Assembly: GCA_016712045.1 (NCBI GenBank)
Contig: JADJRV010000016.1
Coordinates: 62,001 to 126,000 of the forward strand
Direction: 5' to 3'
Length of the DNA stretch: 64,000 nt
Source: Chloracidobacterium sp.
GTDB lineage: Bacteria > Acidobacteriota > Blastocatellia > Pyrinomonadales > Pyrinomonadaceae
Part shown: one piece after another, positions 27,933 through 37,422 of the stretch
Layout: every line of letters starts with the position of its first letter
Position numbering within the stretch: the first letter of the stretch is position 1
Made by a program: the position numbers and the translations under genes
Notes under the pieces: generated by a model
What the model was told of the DNA's origin: nothing
The model's input: the letters and a program-made list of their open reading frames with translations, nothing else
Databases searched by the model: none

Positions 27933-29780
27933 ATGCCGGATCTAAAAAAAATGCAAGGCCTTACAAAACGCGGACTCGCGTTTGTGGCTGCCGTGTTTTT
28001 TATCACTTCATGCACTCAGATAGAAAAACCCGCCGCCGAGCCTTTTTTCTCCGGCACACAGCCGCCGCCGAAACAGGAATTTCGATGGAGCAACGGCAAG
28101 ATGCCAAAGAGTTTTGATCCCGCACGTGCCGCCGCTGCACCGGAAACAGATATCGTCCGTGCGGTGTTCGAAGGGCTGACCGAGATCGACGCAAAAACGC
28201 TCGAGGCCGTTCCGGCGGCAGCCGAGAAATGGTCGTCGTCGGACGATCTACGCGAATGGACATTTCACCTGAGAAAAGACGCCCGCTGGTCGAACGGCAA
28301 ACGCGTGACCGCCGAAAATTTTGTGATTGCGTGGCAGCGTCTGGGCACGCTTGGCAATAAAACTGCCCACCGCGATCTGATACAAAACATTGTCGGTTTG
28401 AAAGCCGAAAAGCCTGTCGCCGCTCCGGCTGACTCACGCGATTTTCAGCACGATCCGGTCAAGACGGGTGAGACGCCGACGCAAAATCTTTCGGGAGTGA
28501 CGAAACGTCAGGAACAGACCACACCCTACCAACCCGCAACCGACCTTGACGAGGGCGTTCCGCCGAGGCAAGACCGCGTGACGGCCGCAAAAAAGACGGG
28601 TGTCGAGGCAGTAAGCGATGTCATCCTAAAAGTGACGCTCGAACTGCCGGATAAAGATTTTCCAAAGCTTGTCGCAAACCCGATTTTTCGCCCGATCTAT
28701 GGCGACGGTGCCGACTTTAACACCGAGCCGCTGAATGCAAAGCTCGTGACAAACGGAGCGTTTTCGATCGCCGATATTACTAAGGACGGCGTGACGCTCA
28801 CGCGTTCGGATAAGTATTGGGACAAAGATTCTGTCAAACTTGAGCAGGTTCAGTTCGTTCAAAAAGAAACCGCCGAGGCCGCACTTGACGCCTATAAAAA
28901 GGGTGAGGTCCACGCCGTCACAAACGCTGATTTTGAGCCGCTGGCGTTAAAACTGCTTGCTCCGTATGACGATTTTAGGCGGACGACGCACAGTGCTCTG
29001 AATTTTTACGAGGTCAATACTAAAACCGCACCGTTTAACGATCGCCGCGTTCGCGAAGCTCTTGCGACCTCGATCGACCGCGACCGCCTGACGGATGGCG
29101 AACTTGAGGGTTCGACACAGCCTGCCGCCGGATTTTTGCCGTTAGGCGATAAAAAAGTCTCGCGACTCATCCTCGACATCGAAAAAGCAAAGGGTTTACT
29201 TGAAAAGGCGGGTTATCCAAACGGCGAAAATTTTCCGCAGATACGTCTTGTCGTTAATCGAAATGATACCCAGCAACGCATCGCGAGATCCGTCGCCCGC
29301 ATGTGGAAGACAAACCTAAACCTTGAGACACTCATCATCGTAAAAGAAGCGTCTGAGATCGAGGCCGTCAAAACGAGCGGCGATTATGATCTGATCCGCC
29401 GCGGCGTCGTACTGCCGACTGCTGACGAGATGGTCAGCCTGACGGCTTTGTTTGGAACGGCTACAAAAACCGTCAAGGATTCAGAGGCAGAACCCAAACC
29501 CGGCGATTCTGACATCGAGTTGTTTCGCCCGCCGTTAGATAAAGATAAAAAAGGCGGGCCGTCCGAACCGGCTGAGGGCGAGGTTCCAAAAGCCGAGCCG
29601 CCCGCGATCGTCATGCTGACCGAGGGCGACGCGATCTATGAGCTAAATGCCATACCGCTGTATTTCCCGATGTCGTATTCGCTGGTCAAGCCCTTTGTCA
29701 AAGGATTTGAAATAAACGGCCTCGACGCCGCGTTGTTAAAAGACGTGAGCATCGACAGCAACTGGCAGCCAAAACAGTAG
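27933..29780 (+). CDS. Oligopeptide ABC transporter substrate-binding lipoprotein (first of two)
   Basis: A 615-aa OppA/DppA-type solute-binding lipoprotein. ITSC near residue 27 is a lipobox after a hydrophobic helix. SBP_bac_5 signatures include KSFDPARAAAAPETDIVRAVF, WTFHLRKDARWSNGKRVTAENFVIAW, TNGAFSIADITKDGVTLTRS and PFNDRRVREALATSIDRDRL. Two Lys/Glu/Pro-rich insertions absent from normal OppA lie at about residues 168-230 and 525-560. The first is highly charged and probably disordered. It starts 9 bases after the coaE stop and precedes a second binding protein. Peptide import is the likely job. Confidence 0.9.
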   Translation: MPDLKKMQGLTKRGLAFVAAVFFITSCTQIEKPAAEPFFSGTQPPPKQEFRWSNGKMPKSFDPARAAAAPETDIVRAVFEGLTEIDAKTLEAVPAAAEKWSSSDDLREWTFHLRKDARWSNGKRVTAENFVIAWQRLGTLGNKTAHRDLIQNIVGLKAEKPVAAPADSRDFQHDPVKTGETPTQNLSGVTKRQEQTTPYQPATDLDEGVPPRQDRVTAAKKTGVEAVSDVILKVTLELPDKDFPKLVANPIFRPIYGDGADFNTEPLNAKLVTNGAFSIADITKDGVTLTRSDKYWDKDSVKLEQVQFVQKETAEAALDAYKKGEVHAVTNADFEPLALKLLAPYDDFRRTTHSALNFYEVNTKTAPFNDRRVREALATSIDRDRLTDGELEGSTQPAAGFLPLGDKKVSRLILDIEKAKGLLEKAGYPNGENFPQIRLVVNRNDTQQRIARSVARMWKTNLNLETLIIVKEASEIEAVKTSGDYDLIRRGVVLPTADEMVSLTALFGTATKTVKDSEAEPKPGDSDIELFRPPLDKDKKGGPSEPAEGEVPKAEPPAIVMLTEGDAIYELNAIPLYFPMSYSLVKPFVKGFEINGLDAALLKDVSIDSNWQPKQ

Positions 29781-29851
29781 CGATTTGGATTACGGTTTTC
29801 CCCTAAACCGATATTTAGTGTAAATTAACGAAAAGTTTCGCAGCCTTATCA

Positions 29852-31882
29852 ATGAAGGACCCTCGCAAACTATCTCAAATCCTCATCCTGATGTTTTGCA
29901 TCGGCTTGCTTACCAATGGATGCACGAGTTCGGCCAACAGCCGCTATTTCGGAAAAACCGTCGCCCCAAAAGACAATATTCTGCGATACGTTTCCGGATC
30001 AGAGCCCGAGACGCTCGATCCGCACATCTCATCCGGCCAACCTGAGGCTCGTGTTTACATGGCGATCTATGAGGGACTCGTCGAATACGGCCCTAAAGAT
30101 ATGCAGCCGATCCCGGCGATCGCAAAAAGCTGGGAGATCAGCTCGAATGTCGATGAATTTGTCTTTCACCTTCGCGATAACGCCAAATGGAGCGACGGCA
30201 CGCCGATCACCGCTAACGATTTTGTTTACAGCTTTAGACGCGGTTTTGCGGCAGACACTCTGTCGTCATCGACCGAGCTTGGCTTTTTCATCAAATATGC
30301 CGAGGCTTTCAACGGCGGGCAGGTGTTTGTAAAGAAGGGCGATTCATTCCTACTCGAAAAAGATTTTGGCGGCGAAGAGCAAAAGCCGTCGACCGGGATC
30401 GGCCCCGATACGGATTTTCATAAATTTGTACAATCGCCGATACGCCTAACGCTCGACGGCGATGAAAAGAAGCGTGCGAAACAGATCGATGCGGATCCTA
30501 AATTAAAAGCGGCTGTTGCCGGGGCCGAGTTTGTCCCTGTTAAGGCCGAAGATATCGGCGTTGAGGCGATCGATAATTACACCTTGCGTGTGACGCTTCG
30601 CCAACCCGCTCCGTTTTTTATCGGACTGCTCGCCCACCAATTTTTCCGTCTCGTGCCAAAACAGGCGATCGACAAATGGGGAAAAGAGTGGACCCGCAAA
30701 GAACATATCGTTACGTGCGGTGCGTTTCGAATCAAGGAAATACGCCCATACGACGCGCTGATCCTCGAAAAAGATCCAAACTATTGGGACGCCGCAAATG
30801 TCCATCTAGACGGCATCGCATTTTACCCGGTCGAGGACAACGCCACTATTCTAAATCTTTACAAGGGCGGCTCGGTCGACGCGTTTTTGAATCACACCGT
30901 GCTGACATCGTGGATCGAGCAGGTGCGGGCGTTCAAGGACGAGTACATGAATTTCCCGGAAAATTCGACTGCCTATTACAGCATGAATGTGACGCGGCCG
31001 CCGTTTAACGACCCCAAGGTTCGTAAGGCATTTGCGATGGCTGTCGATAATGATGCTCTTTCAAATTTTCGCAAGATCACCAAACCGCTCTACGATCTGA
31101 CGCCAACGGGCATTTTTCCGGATTATGACAAGGCCAGGGCAAAGGTCAGCGAAGAGATCCGTAAGGAACGTAATATTGCCCCGGACGTCTGGGCAAAATA
31201 CGGAAAATTTGACGCCGAGCGGGCTCGAAAGACGCTCACCGAGGCAGGCTTTCCGGTGCAGAAAAGCGGTGACGGTTGGGCGTGCCCGACGTTCCCGACC
31301 GACAAAGTCTCGCTGATGTTCAACACCAATGAAAATAACCGTTCGATCGCCGAATTTGTTCAGGCGCAGTGGCGGCAAAATCTTGGGATCACGGTGCCGC
31401 TCAAGAGTCAGGAATTCAAAACTTTTTTGAAAGACCGCCACGAGGTGCAGTATGACGGATTGGCTCAGAGCCTCTGGTCTGGTGATTACATGGATCCGTA
31501 CACTTTTGTGGGATTGCATTACGGTTATCCGAATAACGGCGATGCGGGATTTAACGACCCGAAATACAACAAGATGCTCGATGACGCCAACGCCGAGCTC
31601 GATCCCGCAAAGCGTTACGAGATGCTCGCCCGCGCAGAGTTTTATCTGATGGAACAGCAGCCGTCTATACCGCTGACTATCAATGCGACTAATTGGATGA
31701 AAAAGCCCTATGTCAAAGGCATGTACCCAAATCCGGGGACGCTGCTGCCGTGGAAATTTGTTTATATCGAGCAAGATCCGGCGAAATGGGATAAGGACGT
31801 TGAAAATGTGATGACCGAGAGCGACCCTCAGGTCGAGAAACAGTTACAGGAGCTGACCGCGACGCAAAAGACAGCGAAATAA
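29852..31882 (+). CDS. oppA: Oligopeptide ABC transporter substrate-binding lipoprotein (second of two)
   Basis: A 676-aa SBP_bac_5 lipoprotein with lipobox LTNGC near residue 24. Typical features are LRYVSGSEPETLDPH, MAIYEGLVEYGPKDMQP, FVFHLRDNAKWSDGTPITA, VTCGAFRIKEIRPYDALIL, PFNDPKVRKAFAMAVD, and PEYNK-like FNDPKYNKMLDDANAE. An insertion of about 60 residues (near 165-225) separates the first lobes. It sits 2 bases before oppB. With its neighbour, it gives the importer two binding proteins, which may differ in peptide preference. Confidence 0.93.
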   Translation: MKDPRKLSQILILMFCIGLLTNGCTSSANSRYFGKTVAPKDNILRYVSGSEPETLDPHISSGQPEARVYMAIYEGLVEYGPKDMQPIPAIAKSWEISSNVDEFVFHLRDNAKWSDGTPITANDFVYSFRRGFAADTLSSSTELGFFIKYAEAFNGGQVFVKKGDSFLLEKDFGGEEQKPSTGIGPDTDFHKFVQSPIRLTLDGDEKKRAKQIDADPKLKAAVAGAEFVPVKAEDIGVEAIDNYTLRVTLRQPAPFFIGLLAHQFFRLVPKQAIDKWGKEWTRKEHIVTCGAFRIKEIRPYDALILEKDPNYWDAANVHLDGIAFYPVEDNATILNLYKGGSVDAFLNHTVLTSWIEQVRAFKDEYMNFPENSTAYYSMNVTRPPFNDPKVRKAFAMAVDNDALSNFRKITKPLYDLTPTGIFPDYDKARAKVSEEIRKERNIAPDVWAKYGKFDAERARKTLTEAGFPVQKSGDGWACPTFPTDKVSLMFNTNENNRSIAEFVQAQWRQNLGITVPLKSQEFKTFLKDRHEVQYDGLAQSLWSGDYMDPYTFVGLHYGYPNNGDAGFNDPKYNKMLDDANAELDPAKRYEMLARAEFYLMEQQPSIPLTINATNWMKKPYVKGMYPNPGTLLPWKFVYIEQDPAKWDKDVENVMTESDPQVEKQLQELTATQKTAK

Positions 31883-31883
31883 G

Positions 31884-32801
31884 ATGCTTAGCTTCATCAT
31901 CCGCCGATTACTGATAATCATACCGATGGCCTTGCTCGTCGTGACGCTGACGTGGGGTCTCGTGCGGATCGCTCCGGGTAATTTTTATTCGGCCGAAAAG
32001 AAGCTGCCGCCCGCCGTCGAAGCCAACATTCGCAAAAAATACGGCCTCGATCAGCCTTGGTACACGCAATACGGGATGATGATGTCAAACATCGTCCGCG
32101 GCGATTTTGGCGATTCGCTTAAGTATCAAGGCCAGTCGGTCAACGAGATCATCCGGCGGCATTTGCCGTATTCGGCGGTGATCGGGTTGCTCGGTTATTT
32201 GCTGGCACTCGCGATCGGCCTGACGGCCGGAACGGTCGCCGCACTAAAACAAAATTCCGGCTTTGATTACGGTTCGATGTCGCTGGCGATGCTCGGCCTA
32301 TCGGTGCCAAATTTCGTCTTGGGGCCGATCCTCGTGCTGATATTTTCATTTTGGCTTTATTGGCTGCCGCCCGGACGTTGGGGAGGTGTTTCCGGCATCA
32401 TTCTGCCGGTGATCACATTGTCGGCGATCTATGCTGCTTACATCGCACGTTTGACGCGAGCCGGTATGCTCGAGGTAATGCGTTCGGATTATATCCGCAC
32501 AGCCCGTGCAAAAGGTTTGGACGAAAAAACGGTCCTGCTGCGTCACGCGATCCGCGGCGGGCTGATCCCGGTGCTTTCATTCACCGGACCGGCACTCGCG
32601 GCGTTGCTTGCCGGAACGGTGGTTGTCGAAAAGGTCTTCGCGATACCGGGCCTCGGAAACATCTTTATACAGGCGGTATTGAACCGCGACGAGCCGCTGA
32701 TACTTGGCGTCGTTGCATTTTTGTCGATCCTGATCATGATCTTTAACCTGATCGTTGATATCGCTTACGGGTTTTTAGATCCGCGAATTCGTTACGAATA
32801 G
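31884..32801 (+). CDS. oppB: Oligopeptide ABC transporter permease (OppB type)
   Basis: A 305-aa inner-membrane permease with six predicted transmembrane segments. The first is MLSFIIRRLLIIIPMALLVVTLTW, with RIAPGNF and the DppB/OppB type KKYGLDQPWYTQYG motif after it. The EAA loop that contacts the ATPase is YIRTARAKGLDEKTVLLRHAIRG, and GTVVVEKVFAIPGLGN follows. It starts 2 bases after oppA, so it is part of the same transcript. Confidence 0.94.
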   Translation: MLSFIIRRLLIIIPMALLVVTLTWGLVRIAPGNFYSAEKKLPPAVEANIRKKYGLDQPWYTQYGMMMSNIVRGDFGDSLKYQGQSVNEIIRRHLPYSAVIGLLGYLLALAIGLTAGTVAALKQNSGFDYGSMSLAMLGLSVPNFVLGPILVLIFSFWLYWLPPGRWGGVSGIILPVITLSAIYAAYIARLTRAGMLEVMRSDYIRTARAKGLDEKTVLLRHAIRGGLIPVLSFTGPALAALLAGTVVVEKVFAIPGLGNIFIQAVLNRDEPLILGVVAFLSILIMIFNLIVDIAYGFLDPRIRYE

Positions 32802-32806
32802 TTTTT

Positions 32807-33769
32807 ATGGCTGAGAACATCGAGATCGTAAAGGGAGCTTCGCTGTGGCGTGACGCATGGCGGCGTCTGCGGCGCAATAAACTAGCGATGTTTGGCCTCG
32901 GTGTCATTGCGTTTATGATCGTCGCTGTTATCATCGGCCCGGCGATCATTAAATGGACGACCGGTTACACGTACGACTTTATTCCGACCGACCGCGATCT
33001 GGTCAAGGCAATGCCGCCGTCGTTCAGACATCTGATGGGAACTGACGATGCGGGCCGCGATATCTTTGCACGAGTGCTGCAGGGCGGACGCATTAGCCTA
33101 ATGGTCGGTGTCATCTCGACAACCGTTTCGCTAATAATCGGCGTCTCGTACGGAGCGACCGCCGGATATCTCGGCGGCCGGATCGATAATCTGATGATGC
33201 GTATCGTCGATATACTCTACTCGATCCCGTATATTCTGATCGTCATCGTGCTGCTTTCTGTTTTTGGCGGGCCGAGCACGCCGGAGTGGATACAATGGCT
33301 GTCGACGACCCTTGGAGGGGCAGGAAATCAAGGTTTGAGTCAGATCTTTTTGTTGTTCTTTGCGTTGGGACTCGTCTCTTGGCTGACGATGGCTCGGGTT
33401 GTTCGAGGACAGATATTGTCTCTAAAGAATCAGGAATTTGTGCTCGCGGCCAAGGCTACGGGCGTCTCGACATTTGGCATCATCTTTCGGCATCTCGTGC
33501 CAAACGCTCTCGGCCCCGTTATCGTCTATGCGACATTGACCGTCCCGAGCGTAATGCTGACCGAAGCGTTTTTGTCCTACCTCGGGCTTGGCGTACAGCC
33601 GCCGTATGCGTCGTGGGGCAGCCTCGCGTCGGACGGCGTTAAGAACATCGCTATTTTCCCATGGCAGCTTTTGTTCCCGGGGCTGACGATGGCGCTGACA
33701 TTATTTTCATTAAACTTTTTAGGCGACGGCCTGCGTGATGCTCTCGATCCGCAAACGAGAAAATTTTAG
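32807..33769 (+). CDS. oppC: Oligopeptide ABC transporter permease (OppC type)
   Basis: A 320-aa permease partner of OppB. The N-terminal WRDAWRRLRRNKLAMFGLGVI is the OppC_N element. Then HLMGTDDAGRDIFARVLQGGRISL and the EAA loop EFVLAAKATGVSTFGIIFRHL with VPNAL, and EAFLSYLGLGVQPPYASWG near the end. Five or six membrane segments are present. It starts 5 bases after the oppB stop. Confidence 0.94.
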   Translation: MAENIEIVKGASLWRDAWRRLRRNKLAMFGLGVIAFMIVAVIIGPAIIKWTTGYTYDFIPTDRDLVKAMPPSFRHLMGTDDAGRDIFARVLQGGRISLMVGVISTTVSLIIGVSYGATAGYLGGRIDNLMMRIVDILYSIPYILIVIVLLSVFGGPSTPEWIQWLSTTLGGAGNQGLSQIFLLFFALGLVSWLTMARVVRGQILSLKNQEFVLAAKATGVSTFGIIFRHLVPNALGPVIVYATLTVPSVMLTEAFLSYLGLGVQPPYASWGSLASDGVKNIAIFPWQLLFPGLTMALTLFSLNFLGDGLRDALDPQTRKF

Positions 33770-33782
33770 GAGATCATTGATA

Positions 33783-34298
33783 GTGAGAAAAGTGGTTACT
33801 GTTTTGGCGGCGACATTGTGCGTTGCTGTCGTTGGTTACGGGCAAACAAAGCAAAAGCTGGCCCCGACGCCGACGAAATCCAAACTGAACATTATCAAAG
33901 AGGGTGCCGGTATCGAGGACATCAAGGTCGGCAAATCGACCGCGGACGATGTCGTTAAGCGTTTTGGCAAAGTCTATCGGTGGGAGATAAACAAAAAATA
34001 CTCGTTCCAGATGACGTACGACCGCATCGGACTGTCATTCTATTTTTGCCAAGCAGATAAAAAAGAGGAGATATTCCTGATCGAGATCAAGTCACCGTAT
34101 AAAGGCAAAACGAGCAAAGGCATCATTCTCGGCCAGTCAACTAAGGAAGAGACAGAAAAGGCATACGGCAAGCCAAAAGATGGTTTTGAATATCCGGGTA
34201 TCAACTTTTATTACAACAAATACGGCAAGCGAAATCTGATAACCGAGATCGATATTGTTGAGACGACAGGACTGCGGCAGTGTCAGGACAAAAAATGA
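33783..34298 (+). CDS. Secreted hypothetical protein inserted in the opp operon
   Basis: A 171-aa protein using GTG 33783, with AGGAG about 10 bases upstream. It has a signal peptide (VRKVVTVLAATLCVAVVGYGQT). The mature part begins with a Lys/Pro-rich stretch and continues as a beta-rich domain: IIKEGAGIEDIKVGKSTADDVVKRFG, then RIGLSFYFCQADKKEEIFLIEI and GIILGQSTKEETEKAYG. The VGKSTADDVVKRFGK / GQSTKEETEKAYGKP pair is an internal repeat of a motif seen in SmpA/OmlA-like proteins (weak similarity, inference). The stop overlaps the oppD start by 4 bases (ATGA). It is not a usual opp component. Confidence 0.75.
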   Translation: MRKVVTVLAATLCVAVVGYGQTKQKLAPTPTKSKLNIIKEGAGIEDIKVGKSTADDVVKRFGKVYRWEINKKYSFQMTYDRIGLSFYFCQADKKEEIFLIEIKSPYKGKTSKGIILGQSTKEETEKAYGKPKDGFEYPGINFYYNKYGKRNLITEIDIVETTGLRQCQDKK

Positions 34299-35308
34299 CC
34301 AGTAACGGCACAATTTTATCGGTCGATGGCCTCAAGACCTATTTTCACACCGAAGACGGCGTCGTCAAGGCGGTTGACGGCATCTCGTTTGAGTTGAAAA
34401 AAGGCGAGACGCTGGGCATTGTCGGCGAATCGGGCAGCGGTAAATCTGTGTCCAACCTGTCGATCATGCGGCTGATCCCCGAGCCTCCGGGTGAGATCGT
34501 CGCGGGCGAGATAGTCTTTGACGGCATCGATGTGCGGGGGTTGTCGATCGACGATGTGCGTAAGATACGCGGCCGCCGGATCGCGATGATCTTTCAGGAC
34601 CCGATGACATCGCTCAATCCGTTTCTCAAGATCTCAAAACAATTGACGGAGGTGACCGTGCTTCACCTCGGACATACAAAGCAACAGGCTCGCGAACACG
34701 CGATCACGATGCTCAAACTCGTCGGCATTTCCGACGCCGAGCAGCGAATCGACAGCTATCCGCACGAATTTTCGGGCGGGATGCGACAGCGTGTGATGAT
34801 CGCGATGGCACTGAGCTGCGACCCGGAATTATTGATCGCCGACGAACCGACGACCGCTCTCGATGTCACGATCCAAGCGCAGATCCTCGAACTTATCAAA
34901 GACCTAAAGGCGCGCATGGGTACGAGCGTCATCCTCATCACGCACGACCTCGGTGTCGTCGCCGGGATGACGGACAAGATCATCGTGATGTATGCCGGCA
35001 AGGTTTTCGAACAGGCACCGACGCGCGAGCTTTTTAAGACGCCCGCAAATCCGTACACCAAGGGTCTGTTAAAGAGTGTTCCCGATCCCGCCCACGAACA
35101 AGGAAAAGAGCTTTATCAAATTCCCGGCCTACCGCCGGATGTCGCTCATTTGCCTCCCGGCTGCCCGTTTGCCCCGCGTTGCAGCCGTGCTGAGGATATT
35201 TGCCACAGCGAGTTTCCGCCGTTCGTCGAGATAAATAAGGACCACCATTCGCTGTGTCATTTTGCGAATGACGTTTATGCCGAATCCAAAAGCGAGGTGG
35301 CAAAATAA
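34295..35308 (+). CDS. oppD: Oligopeptide ABC transporter ATP-binding protein (OppD type)
   Basis: A 337-aa ATPase. ATG 34295 overlaps the previous stop by 4 bases; a GTG at 34280 is possible. The motifs are Walker A GESGSGKS, Q-loop MIFQDPMTSLNPF, signature FSGGMRQRVMIAMAL, Walker B LLIADEPTTALD and switch LITHDLGVVAG. The C-terminal peptide-transporter extension holds the Cys cluster (CPFAPRC, CHSEFPPF, CHFAN) that binds an Fe-S or metal centre in Opp/Dpp ATPases. It stops on the same bases at which oppF starts (TAATG at 35306-35310). Confidence 0.95.
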   Translation: MTSNGTILSVDGLKTYFHTEDGVVKAVDGISFELKKGETLGIVGESGSGKSVSNLSIMRLIPEPPGEIVAGEIVFDGIDVRGLSIDDVRKIRGRRIAMIFQDPMTSLNPFLKISKQLTEVTVLHLGHTKQQAREHAITMLKLVGISDAEQRIDSYPHEFSGGMRQRVMIAMALSCDPELLIADEPTTALDVTIQAQILELIKDLKARMGTSVILITHDLGVVAGMTDKIIVMYAGKVFEQAPTRELFKTPANPYTKGLLKSVPDPAHEQGKELYQIPGLPPDVAHLPPGCPFAPRCSRAEDICHSEFPPFVEINKDHHSLCHFANDVYAESKSEVAK

Positions 35309-36505
35309 TGCTGATCCATTTAAGCTGCCCAAAATGCGCCGCCAACCTCGATTTTGACGACGGGATCCGCTTTATCCAATGCGAATTTTGCGGCGCGACG
35401 TCTTTATTAGATCTTGAAGATGATAAGCCGAGCCTGACGCTCGAAGTTCCGACTCCTGCCGCAAAGTCCTTCGCCCCGTCGGATGAGATATTGATCTCGA
35501 TCCAGAACCTCAAAGTGCATTACCGCTCGGGCGGCGGATTTTTGCGTCCGTCCACGATTGTAAAAGCGGTGGACGGTGTGTCGCTTGATATTCGTAAAGG
35601 CGAAACGCTTGGGCTCGTTGGCGAATCCGGCTGCGGCAAATCGACACTTGGCAAAGCAATACTGCGGCTGACCGAGCCGACCGGCGGCAAAGTGTTGTAC
35701 AACGGCAAAGATCTCGCAAGCCTGCCAAAATCAGCGATGCGCGACCAGCGAAAAGATCTGCAAATGATCTTTCAGGACCCATATGCTTCTCTCAACCCAC
35801 GAATGACCGTGGGCCAGATCATCGGCGAACCGTTACGCACATTTGGACTTACAATCGGGTCGTCAGCATCGCGTGTCGAGGAACTGATGGAAACCGTCGG
35901 CCTCAGCCGCAGGTTTATCAAGCGTTATCCGCACGAGTTTTCCGGCGGCCAACGCCAGCGTATCGGTATCGCCCGGGAGCTCTGCCGTCGACCCCGAGTT
36001 CATCGTCGCCGACGAACCAATCTCTGCCCTCGATGTTTCAATTCAGGCTCAAATAATGATCCTGATGGAGCGTCTGCAAGCCGAAAAGAATTTAACTTAT
36101 CTGTTTATTTCGCACGACCTGCGGGCAGTCCGTCATCTTTCCGACCGTGTTGCCGTGATGTATTTAGGCCGCATCGTCGAGCTTGCCGGTGGTAAAGAAA
36201 TTTACCGCGATCCGCTGATGCCCTATACCAAGGCACTGATCTCGGCCGTGCCGGTGCCTGATCCTGAGATAGAAGCAAAACGCGAGCGTATCATCTTAAC
36301 GGGAGATGTTCCGTCGCCGATCAATCCGCCAACGGGCTGTCATTTCCATACGCGATGCCAGTTCGCGATCGACGCTTGTAAGACCCAGGTGCCGCAGCTC
36401 GTCGAGATCAAACCCGACCATTTTGCGGCGTGTATCCGCATCTCGCCGGAGCATCCAAATATCGAGGCAAACGCGTCCGACGGATTAGTAGCGATAGAAA
36501 ATTAA
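35308..36505 (+). CDS. oppF: Oligopeptide ABC transporter ATP-binding protein (OppF type) with N-terminal zinc ribbon, frameshifted
   Basis: The gene is split by one extra base near 35983 (GAGCTC-T-GCCGTC); corrected length is about 398 aa. Residues 1-35 form a zinc-ribbon-like module, CPKC at 7-10 and CEFC at 25-28, which is not part of ordinary OppF. ATPase motifs follow: GESGCGKST near 105-113, MIFQDPYASLNP, FSGGQRQRIGIAREL, then in the new frame VDPEFIVADEPISALDVSIQAQ and FISHDLRAV. The C-terminal CHFHTRC and CIRIS Cys cluster is complete. Without the base the catalytic Glu of Walker B would be lost. All other motifs are intact, so I read it as one functional gene with a sequencing or recent indel. 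Confidence 0.88.
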
Positions 36506-36508
36506 CAC

Positions 36509-36540
36509 AAAAAAGAAGCTCGATATCGAGCCTCTTTTTT
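36509..36540. terminator. Bidirectional terminator at end of opp operon
   Basis: AAAAAAGA-A-GCTCGA-TA-TCGAGC-C-TCTTTTTT forms a nearly perfect hairpin with an A tract on one side and a T tract on the other. It follows the oppF stop (36505) and faces the convergent PA2169-type gene. Confidence 0.85.
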
Positions 36541-36559
36541 ATTGTGAAAACGGGACGGT

Positions 36560-37102
36560 TTAGAATATTCCCGGCGTTGCCGTTTCATGACTTTCGGCAT
36601 TGCGCAATGATTTGATCCGGTTATGAGCAACGAGGACTGCATGAGCCTGTTGTTCAATGACATCGGCGATGTTCGCGGGCAGACTCGTTTTTAATGCGTC
36701 CGCATAAGCTTCCTTAGCAAAGTCTTCGCCGCGTTCGCATTCATTGAGGATCGCTTCTTCGTCCTTGCCGGTGACAAGCGATTTGATGTCGATCCAGCCG
36801 CGATGGACCGCCGCCGACAGCGTGCCGGTCGATTCCGGATCGCCGCCTAATTCGCGGACAAGCCCTTGCAGAATGCCGGAAAAATCAGACCGCTGTTGCG
36901 AAAATTCGTAAAAAACCGTCTTGAGTTCAGATCTTTCTATCCCCTCGGCCGCGGTCTTAAAACCATTTTGCCCGTCTTTGCAGGTCTCAATGAGACCATT
37001 CAAAATCGCAATGACATCCGCGTTCGATGCGGTCTCGGTTTCTGTGGAAACAGGAACTCCGTCCGTTGTGATAGCCTTTGTTGCTTCGTAATCGTTGATC
37101 AT
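36560..37102 (-). CDS. PA2169 family four-helix-bundle protein
   Basis: A 180-aa protein of the PA2169 / DUF2383 ferritin-like class. ATG 37102 has GGAGG 7 bases upstream; the in-frame open stretch back to 37195 is not needed. Core motifs are IAILNGLIETCKDGQNGFK, FSQQRSDFSGILQGLVRELGGDP and HRGWIDIKSLVTGKDEEAILNECERGED, continuing into IADVIEQQAHAV. The helices carry spaced Glu/His that may bind metal. The family is common under stress and its role is not established. Confidence 0.88.
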   Translation of the reverse strand: MINDYEATKAITTDGVPVSTETETASNADVIAILNGLIETCKDGQNGFKTAAEGIERSELKTVFYEFSQQRSDFSGILQGLVRELGGDPESTGTLSAAVHRGWIDIKSLVTGKDEEAILNECERGEDFAKEAYADALKTSLPANIADVIEQQAHAVLVAHNRIKSLRNAESHETATPGIF

Positions 37103-37422
37103 AATGATTGCCTCCGTAAAAAAATGTATTCCGGCTAGCATATTCCATTTATAAATAGGGTCTGACGCCCAGACACTTTCCCGATATGCTGTCAATATTT
37201 AGAATATGATCTTGAACTTGAGTTGAAAGTACGTTAGCGAACATAAGGCATTAATTAAATGCATGTCGATCCATCACCCTTTCGATCTCAAATTTCGGCA
37301 TCGATTTTCGTGAAATAGTGATGCGATTGACCGTATTACAAAGGTAAATAAAAGATCATCCAGATCGCAGAACTTCCGCGATCTGTGCTTGGTATTTGAT
37401 CTAGGAGCGATAGGTCACCGAT
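37103..37422. other. Intergenic region between divergent genes, weak promoter only
   Basis: There is no open reading frame or hairpin with a T tail. The one promoter-like pair is TTGACC (37327-37332) and TAAAAG (37349-37354) with a 16-base spacer, 69 bases before the PocR-GGDEF start. The rest is A/T-rich and shows no repeat. Confidence 0.4.

Noticed and set aside
31061..31774. Antisense 237-aa frame over oppA
   Set aside because: Shadow; composition follows the antisense of OppA.
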